A stretch of 64,000 nucleotides of DNA from Arachis hypogaea (GCF_003086295.3 NC_092040.1:58383559-58447558); one strand, 5' to 3'. Counted from the first letter of the stretch, positions 1 through 11,952 are shown. The notes: generated from the sequence alone by a model not told the origin. Made by a program: numbers and translations.

Positions 1-376
1 TCAAGGATGGAACAATCAAAGGTGGGAGGAGCCTCAAACTTATGAACAACCTTCTTGGCAATAACCTCCTCCGGTCTTTTATAGGTATAATTCCACTCCT
101 AATGCATATTTATCTAATGGATGTGGTGATCCCCATTGTGGTTGTCAACAACCACCACCATATGCTTATGAACAACCTCCTCAACATAGTTTTGAACCAC
201 CATGGTCACAAGGTCCATACCACCAAACAACTCCACATGACCATAATCCTTATCCACCATATCAACCACCTTATGAGCCATATGAACCATACATAGAACC
301 ACTGCAATTCCATCAAAATTACTCCCAAGAACCACCTCAATACACACCATCTCCATACCCTCACCAAGAAGAACCA
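1..376 (+). pseudogene. Pro/Tyr-rich gag-like ORF, copy 1 (5' part outside window)
   Basis: This is an in-frame stretch rich in Pro, Tyr, Gln and Asn, with repeated PPYEPYEP-like motifs. It is nearly the same as the copy at 4178-4631. Reading from base 2, a TAA at 62-64 interrupts the frame where copy 2 has CAA, so a C-to-T change explains it. The frame closes exactly where the LTR begins, because the first three bases of the LTR (TGA, 377-379) are the stop. The function is unknown. I read it as the N-terminal product of a non-autonomous Athila-like element. Confidence 0.6.
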
Positions 377-1905
377 TGATAAACCCCATTTTTAGGATTT
401 ATCTTGTGTTGAATTTAGAGGGTTTTGTCAACTTGTCTCCCATTTATTCACTAAAATAGCATGGTTTTATAAATTCTCCTTTAATTGTGCTTAACAGTGA
501 AAACATGCTTTTTGGGTCATAAAATAGCTAAATTTAATTCACCTTGATTCCATTAGATGCCTTGATATGTTTGTTAAGTGACTTCAGGTTTAGGAGGCAA
601 AGATTCAAATTGAGGGAATGAAGAAAAAACATGTCGAAATGGAGAACTCATGTAGAAATGAAGGAATCGCAAAGCTGTCAATCCTGACTTCTTCGCACGT
701 AATCGATCATAACTTGAGCTACATATATTCAAATGAGGCGGTTTTAGTTGCGTTGGAAATCTAACATCCGAGGCTTCAAAATGATATAAAGTTTGCAATA
801 GATGCTTGGCGTCTAAAGACATGTACGCAACGTTCAATGCGCACGCATCGCCGGATCAACGTGGGTCTATTTTAGTAATTCGTGGCTTGTAATTTCTAAC
901 ACATTTTGGGCCTAATCCAACTCATTTCTAATGCTATTGAACCCAAGGATTGAAGGGGGATGAACCAAGGAGTGTTAGTTTGAGTTTTTATCATGTTTTA
1001 GGTTAGAATTCGAAAGAGAGAAGCTCTCTCTTCTCTCTAGAAATTAGGTTTGATTTAGATTAGTATTTTCTTAGATCTAGTTTTAATTTCTTGTTTTCAT
1101 CTTGTCTTCCGTACAATTTCTTGTTCTTATACCTTTGTTCTTCTCAATTTTCTTGTTAATTTTCCTTTTTATACCTCTTTTATGTTTATGCACTCTTGTT
1201 ACTTTTATTTTTCTTTAATGCAATTTATATTTCATGTTTCTTATTGTTTAATTGCCTTGTTACTATTGTTTTCTTGCAATTGGTAGTTGTAGATTTCTAT
1301 TTCTTGCAATTTTATCTTGCTTTCTTTTTATACCTTCCAAGTGTTTGATAAAATGCTTGGAAGGATATTAGAGTAGATTTTTGTGTTCTTGGCTTGGAAT
1401 GGTAACTTAGGTGAACTTGAGTTGCTAATGTCCAAGTGATCAATGATTGGTATCCATTGAGTCTAGCTTTCACTAAGTTAATTAGTGAGGTGGATAGGAC
1501 TTATGGGTTAGAATTGATAAAGCTCATTTGACTTTTCTTCAATTGTTAGAGGATGACTTAATGGGATTGATCCTTGCAATTATCATATTGTGGTTAGTAA
1601 CAAGGATAAAGATCCTTAACCATCAACCCTTGCCAAGACCTTTTTATCACTTGAGTTTCATTTACTTTTCTTGTCTCTTATTCAAAACACCAAAATATAC
1701 TTGTCCCATAACCAATAACAAGGACATTTCCTTGCAATTCCTTGAGAGACGACCCGAGGTTTAAATACTTCGGTTTATTTTTATTGGGGTTTGTACTTGT
1801 GACAAACAAATTTTTGATTGAGAAATTGTTTGTTGGTTTAGAACTATACTTGCAACGAGATTTCATTTGTGAAATTCTTTACCGACAGACAATTTCTGTT
1901 CATCA
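377..1905 (+). repeat. LTR, TGATAAACCCC family, mosaic
   Basis: It starts TGATAAACCCC and ends TTCATCA just before a primer binding site, giving 1529 bp bounded by TG and CA. The first ~400 bp match the LTR at 4632. From about 780-840 onward the sequence follows the LTR at 23024 instead. It is preceded by gag-like coding sequence rather than by a polypurine tract, and followed by a leader. Both facts fit a hybrid made by crossing over between two LTRs. Confidence 0.85.
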
Positions 1906-1908
1906 AAA

Positions 1909-1926
1909 TGGCGCCGTTGCCGGGGA
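1909..1926 (+). other. Primer binding site, tRNA-Asp type
   Basis: TGGCGCCGTTGCCGGGGA lies three bases after the LTR end. It is complementary to the 3' end of plant tRNA-Asp(GTC) including CCA (established knowledge). This fixes the element's plus orientation and the right end of the LTR at 377-1905. Confidence 0.9.
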
Positions 1927-1959
1927 ATTGCAAATATGTGCCTAGTTATTGGTTATTGT

Positions 1960-4056
1960 TGATGACAAGTCATCATATACCCATTTTTCAAGCTAATTTC
2001 ACTTGTTCTATTAGCATTTATGCACTTTCTTGCATCCTAAGTAAGTGATTTGGAGTGAAAATGCATAACTTCTCTAAATCAAGCAACCACCATGAAATTA
2101 ATGATAAATTATGAAGTTTAAGCTAATTTTAATTGAACTTTAATTGATTTATAAGCCTCTTGAATTTAGTGATACTTGGAGTGTTGTTTTGGTTTATTAT
2201 AGGTGAAGAAAAAAAAGAAAAGGGAAAGCGTGGCCAAAGTAATAGAAAGCGTGCCGCATGCAATGGGGGAGGCAACATTGCCCTCCACAAGGGCAGACTG
2301 CCCTCTAGGAGGGCAACATAAGGAAACCAAACAATGAAGGCAACTCTGCCCTGCCCACTACAAGGGCAGAGCACAAAATGGTGCCTTGGAACCAAGAGGA
2401 AGAGAACATTGCCCTGCCCTTGTGGAGGGCAGAATCGGGCTCTCCAAGGAAGAAATTCAAGAGAAAAATGTCACCCATGCATGCCACAAGACTCGAACAA
2501 GGAACCATGAGGAAGCCAAGACTTAAGGATGAGTGCCGTGCCAAGAAGCCAAGGAAATTAAGTGAATTGGTGCGTCCTCCGTGTTTCGAACACGGGACAG
2601 CAAAGTGGCAACTCTGCCCTGCCCTTGGCGCGGGCAGGGCAGCATTTTGTGTGTGGCGCACCAAGAAGCAAATTTGGCGCACCATGGGACGTTCCTGGCA
2701 GCATTTGGCGCACCATGGGACGTTCCTGGCAGCATCTGGCGCACCACGATCCTCTCCTGGCAGCGCCACAATTTTCTGCCCTGCCCTTGGCGCGGGCAGG
2801 GCAGCGTTTTGCGTTCCTGGTGCACCACTCCTCAATCTGGCGCACCAATCTTCGACCCTGGCAGCACCACGCACGCATCTGGCAGCACCAACTTTTTCTG
2901 CCCTGCCCTTGGCGCGGGCAGGGCAGCATCTCACGCATCAGGGCGCGCCAGACTCGCACCACGCCGCACCAACTCGCACCACCATGCATCAATTTTCTGC
3001 CCTGCCCTCCACAAGGGCAGGGCAGCCTCCTGGGAGTGATTTTCATGGGCCGAAAATTCAAATTAAATTCCCATTTTAATTCATTTCTTCACCAATTCAA
3101 AAGCCCATCCAAATCCCAAAATCCAAGAATAGAAAGTGTATAAATAGAAGCTAGTTTGATGTAATTAGGACCCTTTTTACCTTCTTTTGAATTTTTACTT
3201 TTTGACTCACTTTTATCTTAGCTTTTGAATTTGCACTTTCTTTGAGCTTTCTTGAGAGACTTGTCTGAGCACTAAGAGGATCAAGGGAGAATTGACTAAT
3301 CTCCTTCCTCATCCTTACTTGGGCAATTCTACTCTTCTGTTTTTGAGTTTTGGGTGTGTGAAATTGAGGAAATTCTGTCTCAATTCCCATTCAAACTCTC
3401 TTCAATTTGTTTTCTGCATAATTCAATTTCAATTCTGTTCTTCTACTGCTTTCTCTTCTAATTCTTGTCAAGTGCTTTGTTAACTTGGATCTAGGAAGGC
3501 AAATAGAGATCTAGGCTCTGCTACCTAGTCTCTTGAGACCTGAGACCACAATTTACTTTTGGTTCTTCTGTGAACCCTTGCTGCATTTTATTTCCTTTCT
3601 GTTTGAATGCTTATTGCTTCTGATTCAATTTTTGCTCTCTTAATTCTTGCAATTTACTTTCTCTTGGTTTAGATTTTGCAATCCCATTCCTCAATTCCCT
3701 TTTATATTCAAGCCATTTATCTTTCTTGCCATTTAAGTTACTGCAATTTAAATTTCTTGCACTTTAAGTTTCAGTCATTTACTTTCTTGCTCTTTAAGAT
3801 TCTGCAAATTTACAATTCTGTTCTTCAATTTACTGCACTTCTCCCTTCCCCCTTTACATTTACTGTCATTTATTTCTTGTTAAACACAATTCACTCAACC
3901 AAAACTTGATTCGCTTGACTAAATCACCCACTAAACTAAAATTGCTCAATCCTTCAATCCCTGTGGGATCGACCTCACTCATGTGAGTTATTATTACTTG
4001 ATGCGACCCAGTACACTTGCCGGTGAATTTTGTGTTGGATCGTTTTCCACACATCA
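1960..4056 (+). mobile_element. Solo LTR, TGATGACAAG family
   Basis: A 2097-bp unit runs from TGATGACAAG to CCACACATCA and is flanked by the perfect 5-bp duplication ATTGT (1955-1959 and 4057-4061). It has no interior, so it is a solo LTR left by LTR-LTR recombination. It splits the leader of the surrounding element between the primer site at 1909 and the gag-like ATG at 4178. A TATA-like TATAAATAG sits at 3139-3147. The motif CCCTGTGGGATCGACC near 3959-3974 is shared with other LTR families here. Confidence 0.92.
2272..3025 (+). repeat. GC-rich palindrome array inside the solo LTR
   Basis: At least four near-perfect dyads of the form TGCCCTGCCC...GGGCAGGGCA lie at 2615-2641, 2776-2803, 2899-2925 and 2998-3024, with weaker copies from 2272. 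Between them are three 31-bp direct repeats (2673-2703, 2704-2734, 2735-2765) built on GGCGCACC. Further GGCGCACC/GGCAGCACC words start at 2819, 2839, 2860 and 2881, 20-21 bp apart. All reading frames are open across much of the array because the words lack stops. Confidence 0.85.
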
Positions 4057-4177
4057 ATTGTACATATGTTAATATTGTGAATAACTTGATTTTTGGATTG
4101 CTTGTTAGTTTTTGCTAGTTTTAGAACTATGTTTCATTATTCCTTGTTAGCTTTTGTCTTTATTTTTTCTTTTCACT

Positions 4178-4631
4178 ATGAATTCTCTCCCCTTTGCCTA
4201 TGAATTTGGTTCAAATTATGTTGTAGGAAATGGGAACTATAATGACAACATGCATCAAGGATGGAACAATCAAAGGTGGGAGGAGCCTCAAACTTATGAA
4301 CAACCTTCTTGGCAACAACCTCCTCCGGTCTTTTATAGGTATAATTCCACTCCTAATGCATATTTATCTAATGGATGTGGTGATCCCCATTGTGGTTGTC
4401 AACAACCACCACGATATGCTTATGAACCACCTCCTCAATATAGTTTTGAACCACCATGGTCACAAGGTCCATACCACCAAACAACTCCACATGACCATAA
4501 TCCTTATCCACCATACCAACCACCTTATGAGCCATATGAACCATACATAGAACCACTGCAATTCCATCAAAAATTACTCCCAAGAACCACCTCAATGCAC
4601 ACCATCTCCATACCCTCACCAAGAAGAACCA
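4178..4631 (+). pseudogene. Pro/Tyr-rich gag-like ORF, copy 2
   Basis: The reading frame opens at ATG 4178, about 250 bp after the primer site once the solo LTR is discounted, which makes it the natural first ORF of the element. The product has repeated Tyr-Glu-Pro motifs, a Cys-His cluster (CGDPHCGC) and no transmembrane segment. One extra A in a run near 4565 shifts the frame relative to copy 1. The ORF is cut by the LTR starting at 4632, at the same codon as copy 1. I recognise no domain. It is typical of first ORFs in legume non-autonomous retroelements. Confidence 0.6.
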
Positions 4632-6169
4632 TGATAAACCCCATTTTTAGGGTTTATCTTGTGTTGAATTTAGAGGGTTTTGTCAACTTGTCTCCCATTT
4701 ATTCACTAAAATAGCATGGTTTTGTAAATTCTCCTTTAATTGTGCTTAAGAGTGAAAACATGCTTTTTGGGTCATAAAATAGCTAAATTTAATTCACCTT
4801 GATTCCATTAGATGCCTTGATATGTTTGTTAAGTGACATCAGGTTTAGGAGGCAAAGATTCGATGAGGGAATGAAGAAAAAGCATGTAGAAATGTAGAAC
4901 TCATGAAGAAATGAAGGAATCACAAAGCTGTCAATCCTGACTTCTTCGCACTTAATCGATCATAACTTGAGCTACATATGTCCAAATGAGGCGGTTTTAG
5001 TTGCGTTGAAAAGCTAACATCCGGGGCTTCAAAATTAAATAAGATTTAATATAGTTTCCTTGCCTTTAAGGATGCGTACGCGTCGATGCTCGCACGTGAC
5101 TCACTAAAGGCAACTCATGGCCAGCAATTTCTGAAGCAATTTGGGCCTAATCCGACTCATTTCTGATGCTATTTAACCTAAGGATTGAAGACGAATGAGG
5201 CAATTAGTTAGATAGTTAGTTTTAGTTGAGTTTTATTAGGCTTTAGTTAGTTTCTAGAGAGAGAAGCTCTTTCTTCTCTCTAGAATTAGGATTAGGATTA
5301 TGTTTAATTCTTCTCTAGATCTAGGTTTAATTAATGCTTTAATTTACTTTTCCTTTACAATTTCTTGTTCCTCTACTTCTCCTCTCTCTAGTTTTGTACT
5401 TTACTCCTTGTAATTCTTTACTTTTATGTTGATGCACTCTTGTTTCTTTTATTTCTCTTTTAATGCAATTTATGATTCATGTTCCTTTATTGTTGATTTG
5501 TTTTATTGATTGTTAATTTCTTGCTATTGGTAATTGTAGATTTACTTTTCTTGCAATTTTATCTTACTTTCTTTTGATGCCTTCCAAGTGTTTGATTAAA
5601 TGCTTGAAAGGATGCTAAAGTAGAATTTTCTCCTCTTGGCTTAGGTTGAGTAATTGGTGACACTTGAGTTATCAAACTCTCTTGTTGATCGATAATTAGA
5701 AGTTGTTAATTGATTTGAATTCCAATAAAGCTAGTCTTTCCTTAGGAGTTGACTAGGACGTGAGGAATCAAATTGATTCATCCACTTAACTTTTCTCCAT
5801 AGTTAGAGGTTAACCAAGTGAAGTGAGGATCAATTGTTGTCACAATTGATAAGGATGGCTAGGATAGGACTTCTAGTTCTCATATCTTGCCAAGAGCTTT
5901 TCTAGTTGTTGGTTTATTTCTTTTGCCATTTACATTTATTGTCTCTTATCTCAAAAACCCCAAAGATACTACATAGCCAATAACAAGAACACTTTATTGC
6001 AATTCCTAGGGAGAACGACCCGGGGTTTAAATACTTCGGTTACTTTTATAGGGGTTTGTTACTTGTGACAACAAAATTTTTGTTTGAAAGGATTATTATT
6101 GGTTTAGAAACTATACTTGCAACGAGAATTTATTGTGAAATTTTAGATCACAGAATAATCCAATTATCA
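4632..6169 (+). repeat. LTR, TGATAAACCCC family
   Basis: A 1538-bp LTR running from TGATAAACCCC to ...TTATCA. Its 3' two-thirds resemble the LTR at 17600, so these two form one subtype. It sits inside gag-like coding sequence on the left. On the right no primer site follows, and Pro/Tyr-rich coding sequence resumes instead. No clear target duplication is seen (AACCA on the left, AAATA on the right). Confidence 0.8.
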
Positions 6170-6272
6170 AAATAACCCTCAACCATACTCACAAGCCCCT
6201 TTTCACCAATCACCTTCATATGACCCTAATCCTTACCCACCATACCATCAACCATATGAGCCATATGAACCA
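6170..6272 (+). pseudogene. Downstream fragment of the Pro/Tyr-rich ORF
   Basis: One frame reads QPYSQAPFHQ, then SYDPNPYPPY and EPYEP, the same composition as the ORF ending at 4631. It is cut by the LTR of element A at 6273. Confidence 0.5.
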
Positions 6273-6646
6273 TGATGAGCGGATAATTTATACACTTTTT
6301 GGCATTGTTTTTAGGTAGTTTTTAGTAGGATCTAGCTACTTTTAGGGATGTTTTTATTACTTTTTATGCAAAATTCACATTTCTGGACTTTACTATGAGT
6401 TTGTGTGTTTTTCTGTGATTTTAGGTATTTTCTGGCTGAAATTGAGGGACCTGAGAAAAATCTGATTCAGGTTGAAAAAGGATTGCTGATGTTGTTGGAT
6501 TCTGACCTCCCTGCACTCGAAATGGATTTTCTGGAGCTATTGAACTCCAAATGGCGCGCTCTCAACTGAGTTGGAAAGTAGACATCCAGGGCTTTCCAGA
6601 AATATATAATAGTTCATACTTTATTCAATTTTAGACGACGCAAACT

Positions 6647-6755
6647 GACGTTCAATGCCAGTTCCATGCTGCATTCTGGAGTAAAACGCCAGAAACACGT
6701 CACAAACCAGAGTTAAACGTCAAATAGACGTTACAACTTGGCGTTTAACTCCAAG
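6647..6755 (+). repeat. Four degenerate dyad words at 31-bp spacing in the LTR
   Basis: Words related to GGCGTTTAACGCC start at 6647, 6678, 6709 and 6740, exactly 31 bp apart. Each has imperfect dyad symmetry with a central TTNAA-like core. The same word at similar spacing recurs at 11953-12191 and in element B. Confidence 0.7.
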
Positions 6756-6868
6756 AGAAGCCTTTGCACGTGTAAAGCTCAAGCTCAGACCAAGCACACA
6801 CCAAGGGGGCCCCGGAAGTGGATTTCTGCACTAAGACTTATTTCTGTAAACCCTAGTAACTAGTCTAG

Positions 6869-6876
6869 TATAAATA
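6869..6876 (+). promoter_or_regulatory. TATA-like box of the element A LTR promoter
   Basis: TATAAATA is followed by GGACATT within the LTR, about 1.05 kb before the primer site. It is the best core promoter candidate for this element. Confidence 0.55.
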
Positions 6877-7927
6877 GGACATTTTACTATTGTATTAGAC
6901 ATCTTTGGTCTCAGTTTTAATCGATTGTTCATCTTAGGAGACTATTGATCACATTTTGGGGGCTGGCCATTCGGCTATGCCTGGACCATCACTTATGTAT
7001 TTTCAACGGTGGAGTTTCTACACACCATAGATTAAGGTGTGGAGCTCTGCTGTTCCTCGAGTATTGATGCAATTACTATTATTCTTCTATTCAATTCAGC
7101 TTATTCTTATTCTAAGATATTCGTTGCACTTCAAAATGATGAATGTGATGATCCGTGACACTCATCATCATTCTCACCTATGAATGTGTGCCTGACAACC
7201 ACTTCCGTTCTAACTTAGATCGAGCGTGTATCTCTTGGATTCCTTAATCAGAATCTTCGTGGTATAAGCTAGAATCCATTGGCAGCATTCTTGAGAATCC
7301 GAAAAGTTTAAACCTTGTCTGTGGTATTTCGAGTAAGATTCTGGGATTGAATGACTGTGACGAGCTTCAAACTCACGATTTTTGAGCATAGTGACAGACG
7401 CAAAAGATCAATGGATCCTATTCCGACATGATCGAGAACCGACAGATGATTAGCCGTACTGTGACAGAGCATTTGGACCATTTTCACTGAGAGGACGAGA
7501 GGTAGCCATTGACAACGGTGAAACTCAACATACAACTTGCCATGGAAGGGAGTAAGAATGATTGGATGAGAGCAGTAGGAAAGCAGAGATTCAGAAGGAA
7601 TACAGTATCTTCATGCGCTTATCTGAAATTCCCACCAATGATTTACATAAGTATCTCTATCTCTATTTTATGTTTTATTTTGTCTTATTATTCAAAAACC
7701 ATTATAACCATTTGAATCTACTTGACTGAAATTTACAAGATGACCATAGCTTGCTTCATACCAACAATCTCCGTGGGATCGACCCTTACTCACGTAAGGT
7801 ATTACTTGGACAACCCAGTGCACTGCTGGTTAGTTGTGCGAAGTTGTGACAAAGCGTGATTCACGTTTGAGAGCTCCAAGTCTATTGGCACCATTGTTGA
7901 TGATCACAATTTCATGCACCAAGTTTT

Positions 7928-7945
7928 TGGCGCCGTTGCCGGGGA
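7928..7945 (+). other. Primer binding site, tRNA-Asp type (element A)
   Basis: An 18-base perfect match to the complement of the tRNA-Asp 3' end starts six bases after the LTR end. Confidence 0.92.
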
Positions 7946-9442
7946 TTGTTCGAGTTTGGACAACTGACGGTTCATCTTGTTGCTCAGATTAGGTAATTTT
8001 CTTCTTATTTTCTTTTCAAAAATTTTTCAAAAATCTTTCAAATTTTTTTTCTTTATTTATTTTTGTTTTTCCAAAAAGAAATTTTCGAAAAATCCAAAAA
8101 AATTAATAAAATCATAAAAACCAAAAATATTTTGTGTTTCTTGTTTGAGTCTAGTGTCAATTCTTAAGTTTGGTGTCAATTGCATGTTTTTAAAATTTAT
8201 GCATTTTTTTTCGAAAAATTCATGCATGGTGTTCTTCATGATCTTCAAGTTGTTCTTGGTAAGTCTTCTTGTTTGATCTTCATATTTTCTTGTTTTGTGT
8301 CTTATGTTGTTTTTCATATGTATTTTTGCATTCATAGTGTCTAAGCATGAAAAATTTCTAAGTTTGGTGTCTTGCATGTTTTTCTTTTCTTGAAAATTTT
8401 TCAAAAATAAGTCTTGGTGTTCATCTTGATCTTCAAAGTGTTCTTGGTGTTCATCTTGACATTCATAGTGTTCTTGCATGCATCATGTGTTTTGATTCAT
8501 AATTTTCATGTTGTGAGTCATTTTTGTGTTTTTATCTCTCATTATAAAAAAATTCAAAAATAAAAATATCTTTTCCTTATTTCTCTCATAAATTTCGAAA
8601 TCTTTTGGTTGATTTAGTCAAAATTTTTTAAAATAAGTTGTTTCTTGTTAGTCAAGTCAAGATTTCAATTTCAAAAATCCTATGTTTTCAAAATCTTTTT
8701 CAAAAATCAAGTCCTTTTCATTTTTTTATTATTTTCGAATTTTTTTTTAAAAATTGATTTTCAAAATCTTTTTTATCTTTATTTCAAAATTTCAAAAAAC
8801 TTTACTAACAATTAATGTGATTGATTCAAAAATTTGAAGTTTGTTACTTTCTTGTTAAGAAAGGTTCAATCTTTAAATTCTAGAATCATATCTTTTAGTT
8901 TCTTATTAGTCAAGTAATCAATTTTAATTTGAAAAATCAAATCTTTTTCAAAACAAATTTCAATCATATCTTTTTAATCATATATTTTCTTTCCAAATCA
9001 TATCTTTTTCAAAATTGAATTCAAAAATCTTTTCTAACTTCTTATCTTTTCAAAATTGATTTTCAAATCTTTTTCAACTAACTAATTGACTTTTTGTTTA
9101 TTTCTTATCTTTTTCAAAACCACCTAACTACTGTCCTCTCTCTAATTTTCGAAAATTCCTTCCTCTTTTTCATAATTCTTTTAATTAACTAATTGTTTCA
9201 AATTTTAATTTTAATTTTATTTCTTCTCCTAATATTCGAAATTCTCCTCCTCTCATCTCTTTCTATTTATTTATTCATTTACTAACTCTTCTCTTCATCT
9301 AAAAAATTCGAACCCTCTCTTCTCCTCTGTGTTCAAATTTTTCTCCTTCTTCTTCTATTCTTTTCTTCTTCTACTCACATAAAAGAATCTCTATACTCTT
9401 ACATAGAGGATTCCACTTCTTTTCTATTCTCTTCTTTTTCAT
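7946..9442 (+). other. AT-rich untranslated leader of element A
   Basis: About 1.5 kb of T-rich sequence dominated by TTTTCAAAAAT-like strings, with no credible coding frame. It holds two copies of TAAGTTTGGTGT (8165-8176 and 8359-8370), the same word as the polypurine tract at 14963. The final 300 bp are pyrimidine-rich up to the gag ATG. Confidence 0.7.
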
Positions 9443-11119
9443 ATGAGCAGGAGCAAGGATAAGGACATTTTTGTTGAAGCAGATCCTGAACCTAAAAGGA
9501 CTCTGAAGAAGAAGCTAAGAGAAGCTAAAGCACAAAAATCCAAAGAAAATCTTATAGAGAATCTCAAAAAAGAAAGAGACATGGCTGAACCCAATAACAA
9601 TGGTGGAGGTGCAAGGAGGATGCTTGGTGATTATACTACACCTACTTCCAATTTTTATGGAAGAAGCATCTCAATCCATGCCATTGGAGCAAATAATTTT
9701 GAGCTAAAACCTCAACTAGTTGCTCTAATGCAACAGAACTGCAAGTTTCATGGTCTTCCATCAGAAGATCCCTACCAGTTTTTAACTGAGTTTTTGCAGA
9801 TCTGTGATACTGTTAAGACTAATAGAGTAGATCCTGAAGTCTACAGGCTCATGCTTTTCCCTTTTGCTGTAAGAGACAGAGCTAGAATATGGTTGGACTG
9901 ACAACCTAAAGATAGCCTGGACTCTTGGGATAAGTTGGTCACGACCTTCTTGGCCAAGTTTTTTCCTCCTCAAAAGCTAAGCAAGCTTAGAGTGGACGTT
10001 CAGACCTTTAAGCAAAAAGATGGTGAATCCCTCTATGAAGCTTGGAAATGATACAAGCAGTTGACCAAAAAGTGTCCTTCTGACATGCTTTCAGAGTGGA
10101 CCATTTTAGATATATTCTATGATAGTCTATCTGAGATTTCTAAGATGTCACTAGACCATTCTGCAGGTGGATCCATTCACCTAAAGAAAATGCCTGCAGA
10201 AGCTCAAGAACTCATTGACATGGTTGCAAATAACCAATTCATGTACACCTCTGAGAGGAATCCTGTGAGTAATGGGACGCCTCAGAAAAGGGGATTTCTC
10301 GAAATTGATGCTCTGAATACCATATTAGCTCAGAACAAAATGTTGACTCAACAAGTCAACATGATTTCTCAGAGTCTGAATGGATTGCAAAACGCATCCA
10401 ACAGTCCTAAAGAAGCATCTTCTGAAGAAGAAGCTTATGATCCTGAGAACCCTGCAATGGCAGAGGTGAATTACATGGGTCAATCCTATGGAAACACCTA
10501 TAATCCCTCATGGAGAAATCATCCAAATTTCTCATGGAAGGATCAATAAAAGCCCTAACAAAGCTTTAATAATGGTGGAAGAAACAAGTTTAGCAATAGC
10601 AAGCCTTTTCTATCATCTTCTCAGCAACAGACAGAAAATTCCGAGTAGAGCCCCTCTAGCTTAGCAAACATAGTATCTGATCTATCTAAAGCCACTTTAA
10701 GTTTCATGAATGAAACAAGGTCCTCTATTAGAAACTTGGAGGCACAAGTGGGTCAGCTGAGTAAGAAAATCACTGAAACTCCTCCTAGTACTCTCCCAAG
10801 TAATACAAAAGAGAATCCAAAAAGAGAGTGCAAGGCCATTGATATTATCAAAATGGCCGAATCCAAGGAGGAAGGGGAGGATGTGAATCCCAATGAGGAA
10901 GACCTCATGGGACGTCCCCCAGACAGAAAGGAGTTCCCTATTGAGGACCTAAAGGAATTTGAGGCTCGTATAGAGACCATAGAGATTCCATTAAACTTCC
11001 TTCTGCCATTCATGAGCTCTGAGAATGATTCTTCCTCTGAAAAGGATGAAGATGTAACTGAAGAAAGTTGCACAATATCTAGGAGCCATCATGAAGCTGA
11101 ATGCCAAGTTGTTTTGTAA
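9443..11119 (+). pseudogene. gag: gag of element A, broken by stops
   Basis: A single frame from ATG 9443 to TAA 11119 (about 558 codons) encodes an Athila-type Gag, the capsid protein of the element. A basic, Lys/Glu-rich start is followed by the retrotransposon gag core (HGLPSEDP...FLTEFL at about residues 95-115, then the WLD region). Next come a Gln-rich middle and an acidic C-terminal part. In-frame stops lie at 9899 and near 10048 (both TGA where Arg CGA is expected), at 10547 and at further points to about 10650. A second ATG at 9581 is an alternative start. The stops are mostly C-to-T changes, so I infer decay of a methylated copy. Confidence 0.85.
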
Positions 11120-11201
11120 TGAGACTTGGGTAGATGAACCTCCCTTGCTCATTAGTGAACTAAATATATGGGTTCAGCAAACTTTACCTCAAAAGAAATA
11201 A

Positions 11202-11645
11202 GATCCTGGTAAATTCTTAATACCCTGTACCATAGGCACCACGACCTTTGAGAAGGCTCTGTTTGACCTGGGGTCAGGTATAAATCTTATGCCACTCTCT
11301 GTAATGGAGAAACTGGGGATCTTTGAGGTACAAGCTGCAAGTATCTCACTAGAGATGGCAGACAAGTCAATAAAACAAGCTTATGGATTGGTAGAGGACG
11401 TGTTGGTGAAGGTTAAAGGCCTTTACATCCCTGCTAATTTTATAATCTTAGACACTGGGAAGGAGGAGAATGAATCCATCATACTTGGAAGACCCTTCCT
11501 AGCCACAGCAGAAGCTGTGATTGATGTTGACAGAGGAGAGGTAGTCCTTCAATTGAATGGGGACTACCTTGTGTTTAAACCTCAAGGATTTTCCTCTGCA
11601 ACCATGGAGAGGAAGCATGAAAAGCTTCTCTCAATACAGAGTTAA
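11202..11645 (+). pseudogene. pro: Aspartic protease domain of element A
   Basis: It lies in the +1 frame relative to gag and has no start of its own, so it was probably once fused to gag. The active-site motif DLGSGINLMP (Asp codon at 11265-11267) is present, as is the downstream ILGRPFL motif typical of Ty3/gypsy retropepsins. It cleaves the polyprotein in active relatives. The ORF stops at 11645, after which reverse transcriptase should follow but is absent. That deletion makes element A non-autonomous. Confidence 0.8.
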
Positions 11646-11795
11646 ACAAAGCCCCCACAATCAAACTCTAAGTTTGGTATTGGGAGGCCACAACCAAACT
11701 CTAAGTTTGGTGTTGGGAGGTCCCAACAATGCTTTGAACATCTGTGAAGCTCCATGAGAGCTCACTGGTAAGCTATTGACATTAGAGAAGCGCTT

Positions 11796-11813
11796 ATTGG
11801 GAGGCAACCCAAT
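11796..11813 (+). promoter_or_regulatory. Hairpin ATTGGG-AGGCAA-CCCAAT after the protease
   Basis: A perfect 6-bp stem with a 6-base loop, preceded by AAGCGCTT. A hairpin of the same geometry but different stem bases lies at 20391-20408. A degraded match with the same AGCGCTT lead-in lies near 57380-57410 (minus) in element B. Its role is unknown. The position, at the end of gag/pol, suggests an RNA signal. Confidence 0.65.
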
Positions 11814-11952
11814 TTTTATTTATCTATATTTCTATTGTTCTTTTATGTTTTGTTAGGTTTATGATCATGTGGAGTCACAAAAAAATTGCAAAAATTAAAA
11901 ACAGAATAAAAAACAGCAAAAGAAAAAGCACACCCTGGAGGAAGAGCTTACT

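Larger units (their letters stand above)
6273..7921 (+). repeat. 5' LTR of element A (TGATGAGCGG family)
   Basis: It runs 1649 bp from TGATGAGCGG to ...ATGCACCA, seven bases before the primer site. The start is repeated at 14977. The last ~1 kb is present in inverted orientation at the right window edge (62922-64000). A TATA-like TATAAATA lies at 6869-6876, followed by the likely transcription start. The CCGTGGGATCGACCC motif lies at 7771-7785. Confidence 0.92.

Noticed and set aside
2305..3143. Overlapping open frames of 100-233 codons on both strands
   Set aside because: They arise from the GC-rich palindromic words, which lack stop codons in all frames. They lie inside a solo LTR and encode only repeats of the word.
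4154..4177. Start of the Pro/Tyr-rich ORF at 4154
   Set aside because: The segment before ATG 4178 is a T-rich leader. The protein with family-like composition begins at MNSLPFAYEF (4178).
8057..8479. 140-codon minus-strand ORF in the element A leader
   Set aside because: Low-complexity Lys/Asn/Phe composition from A/T-rich repeats. Not conserved in element B.
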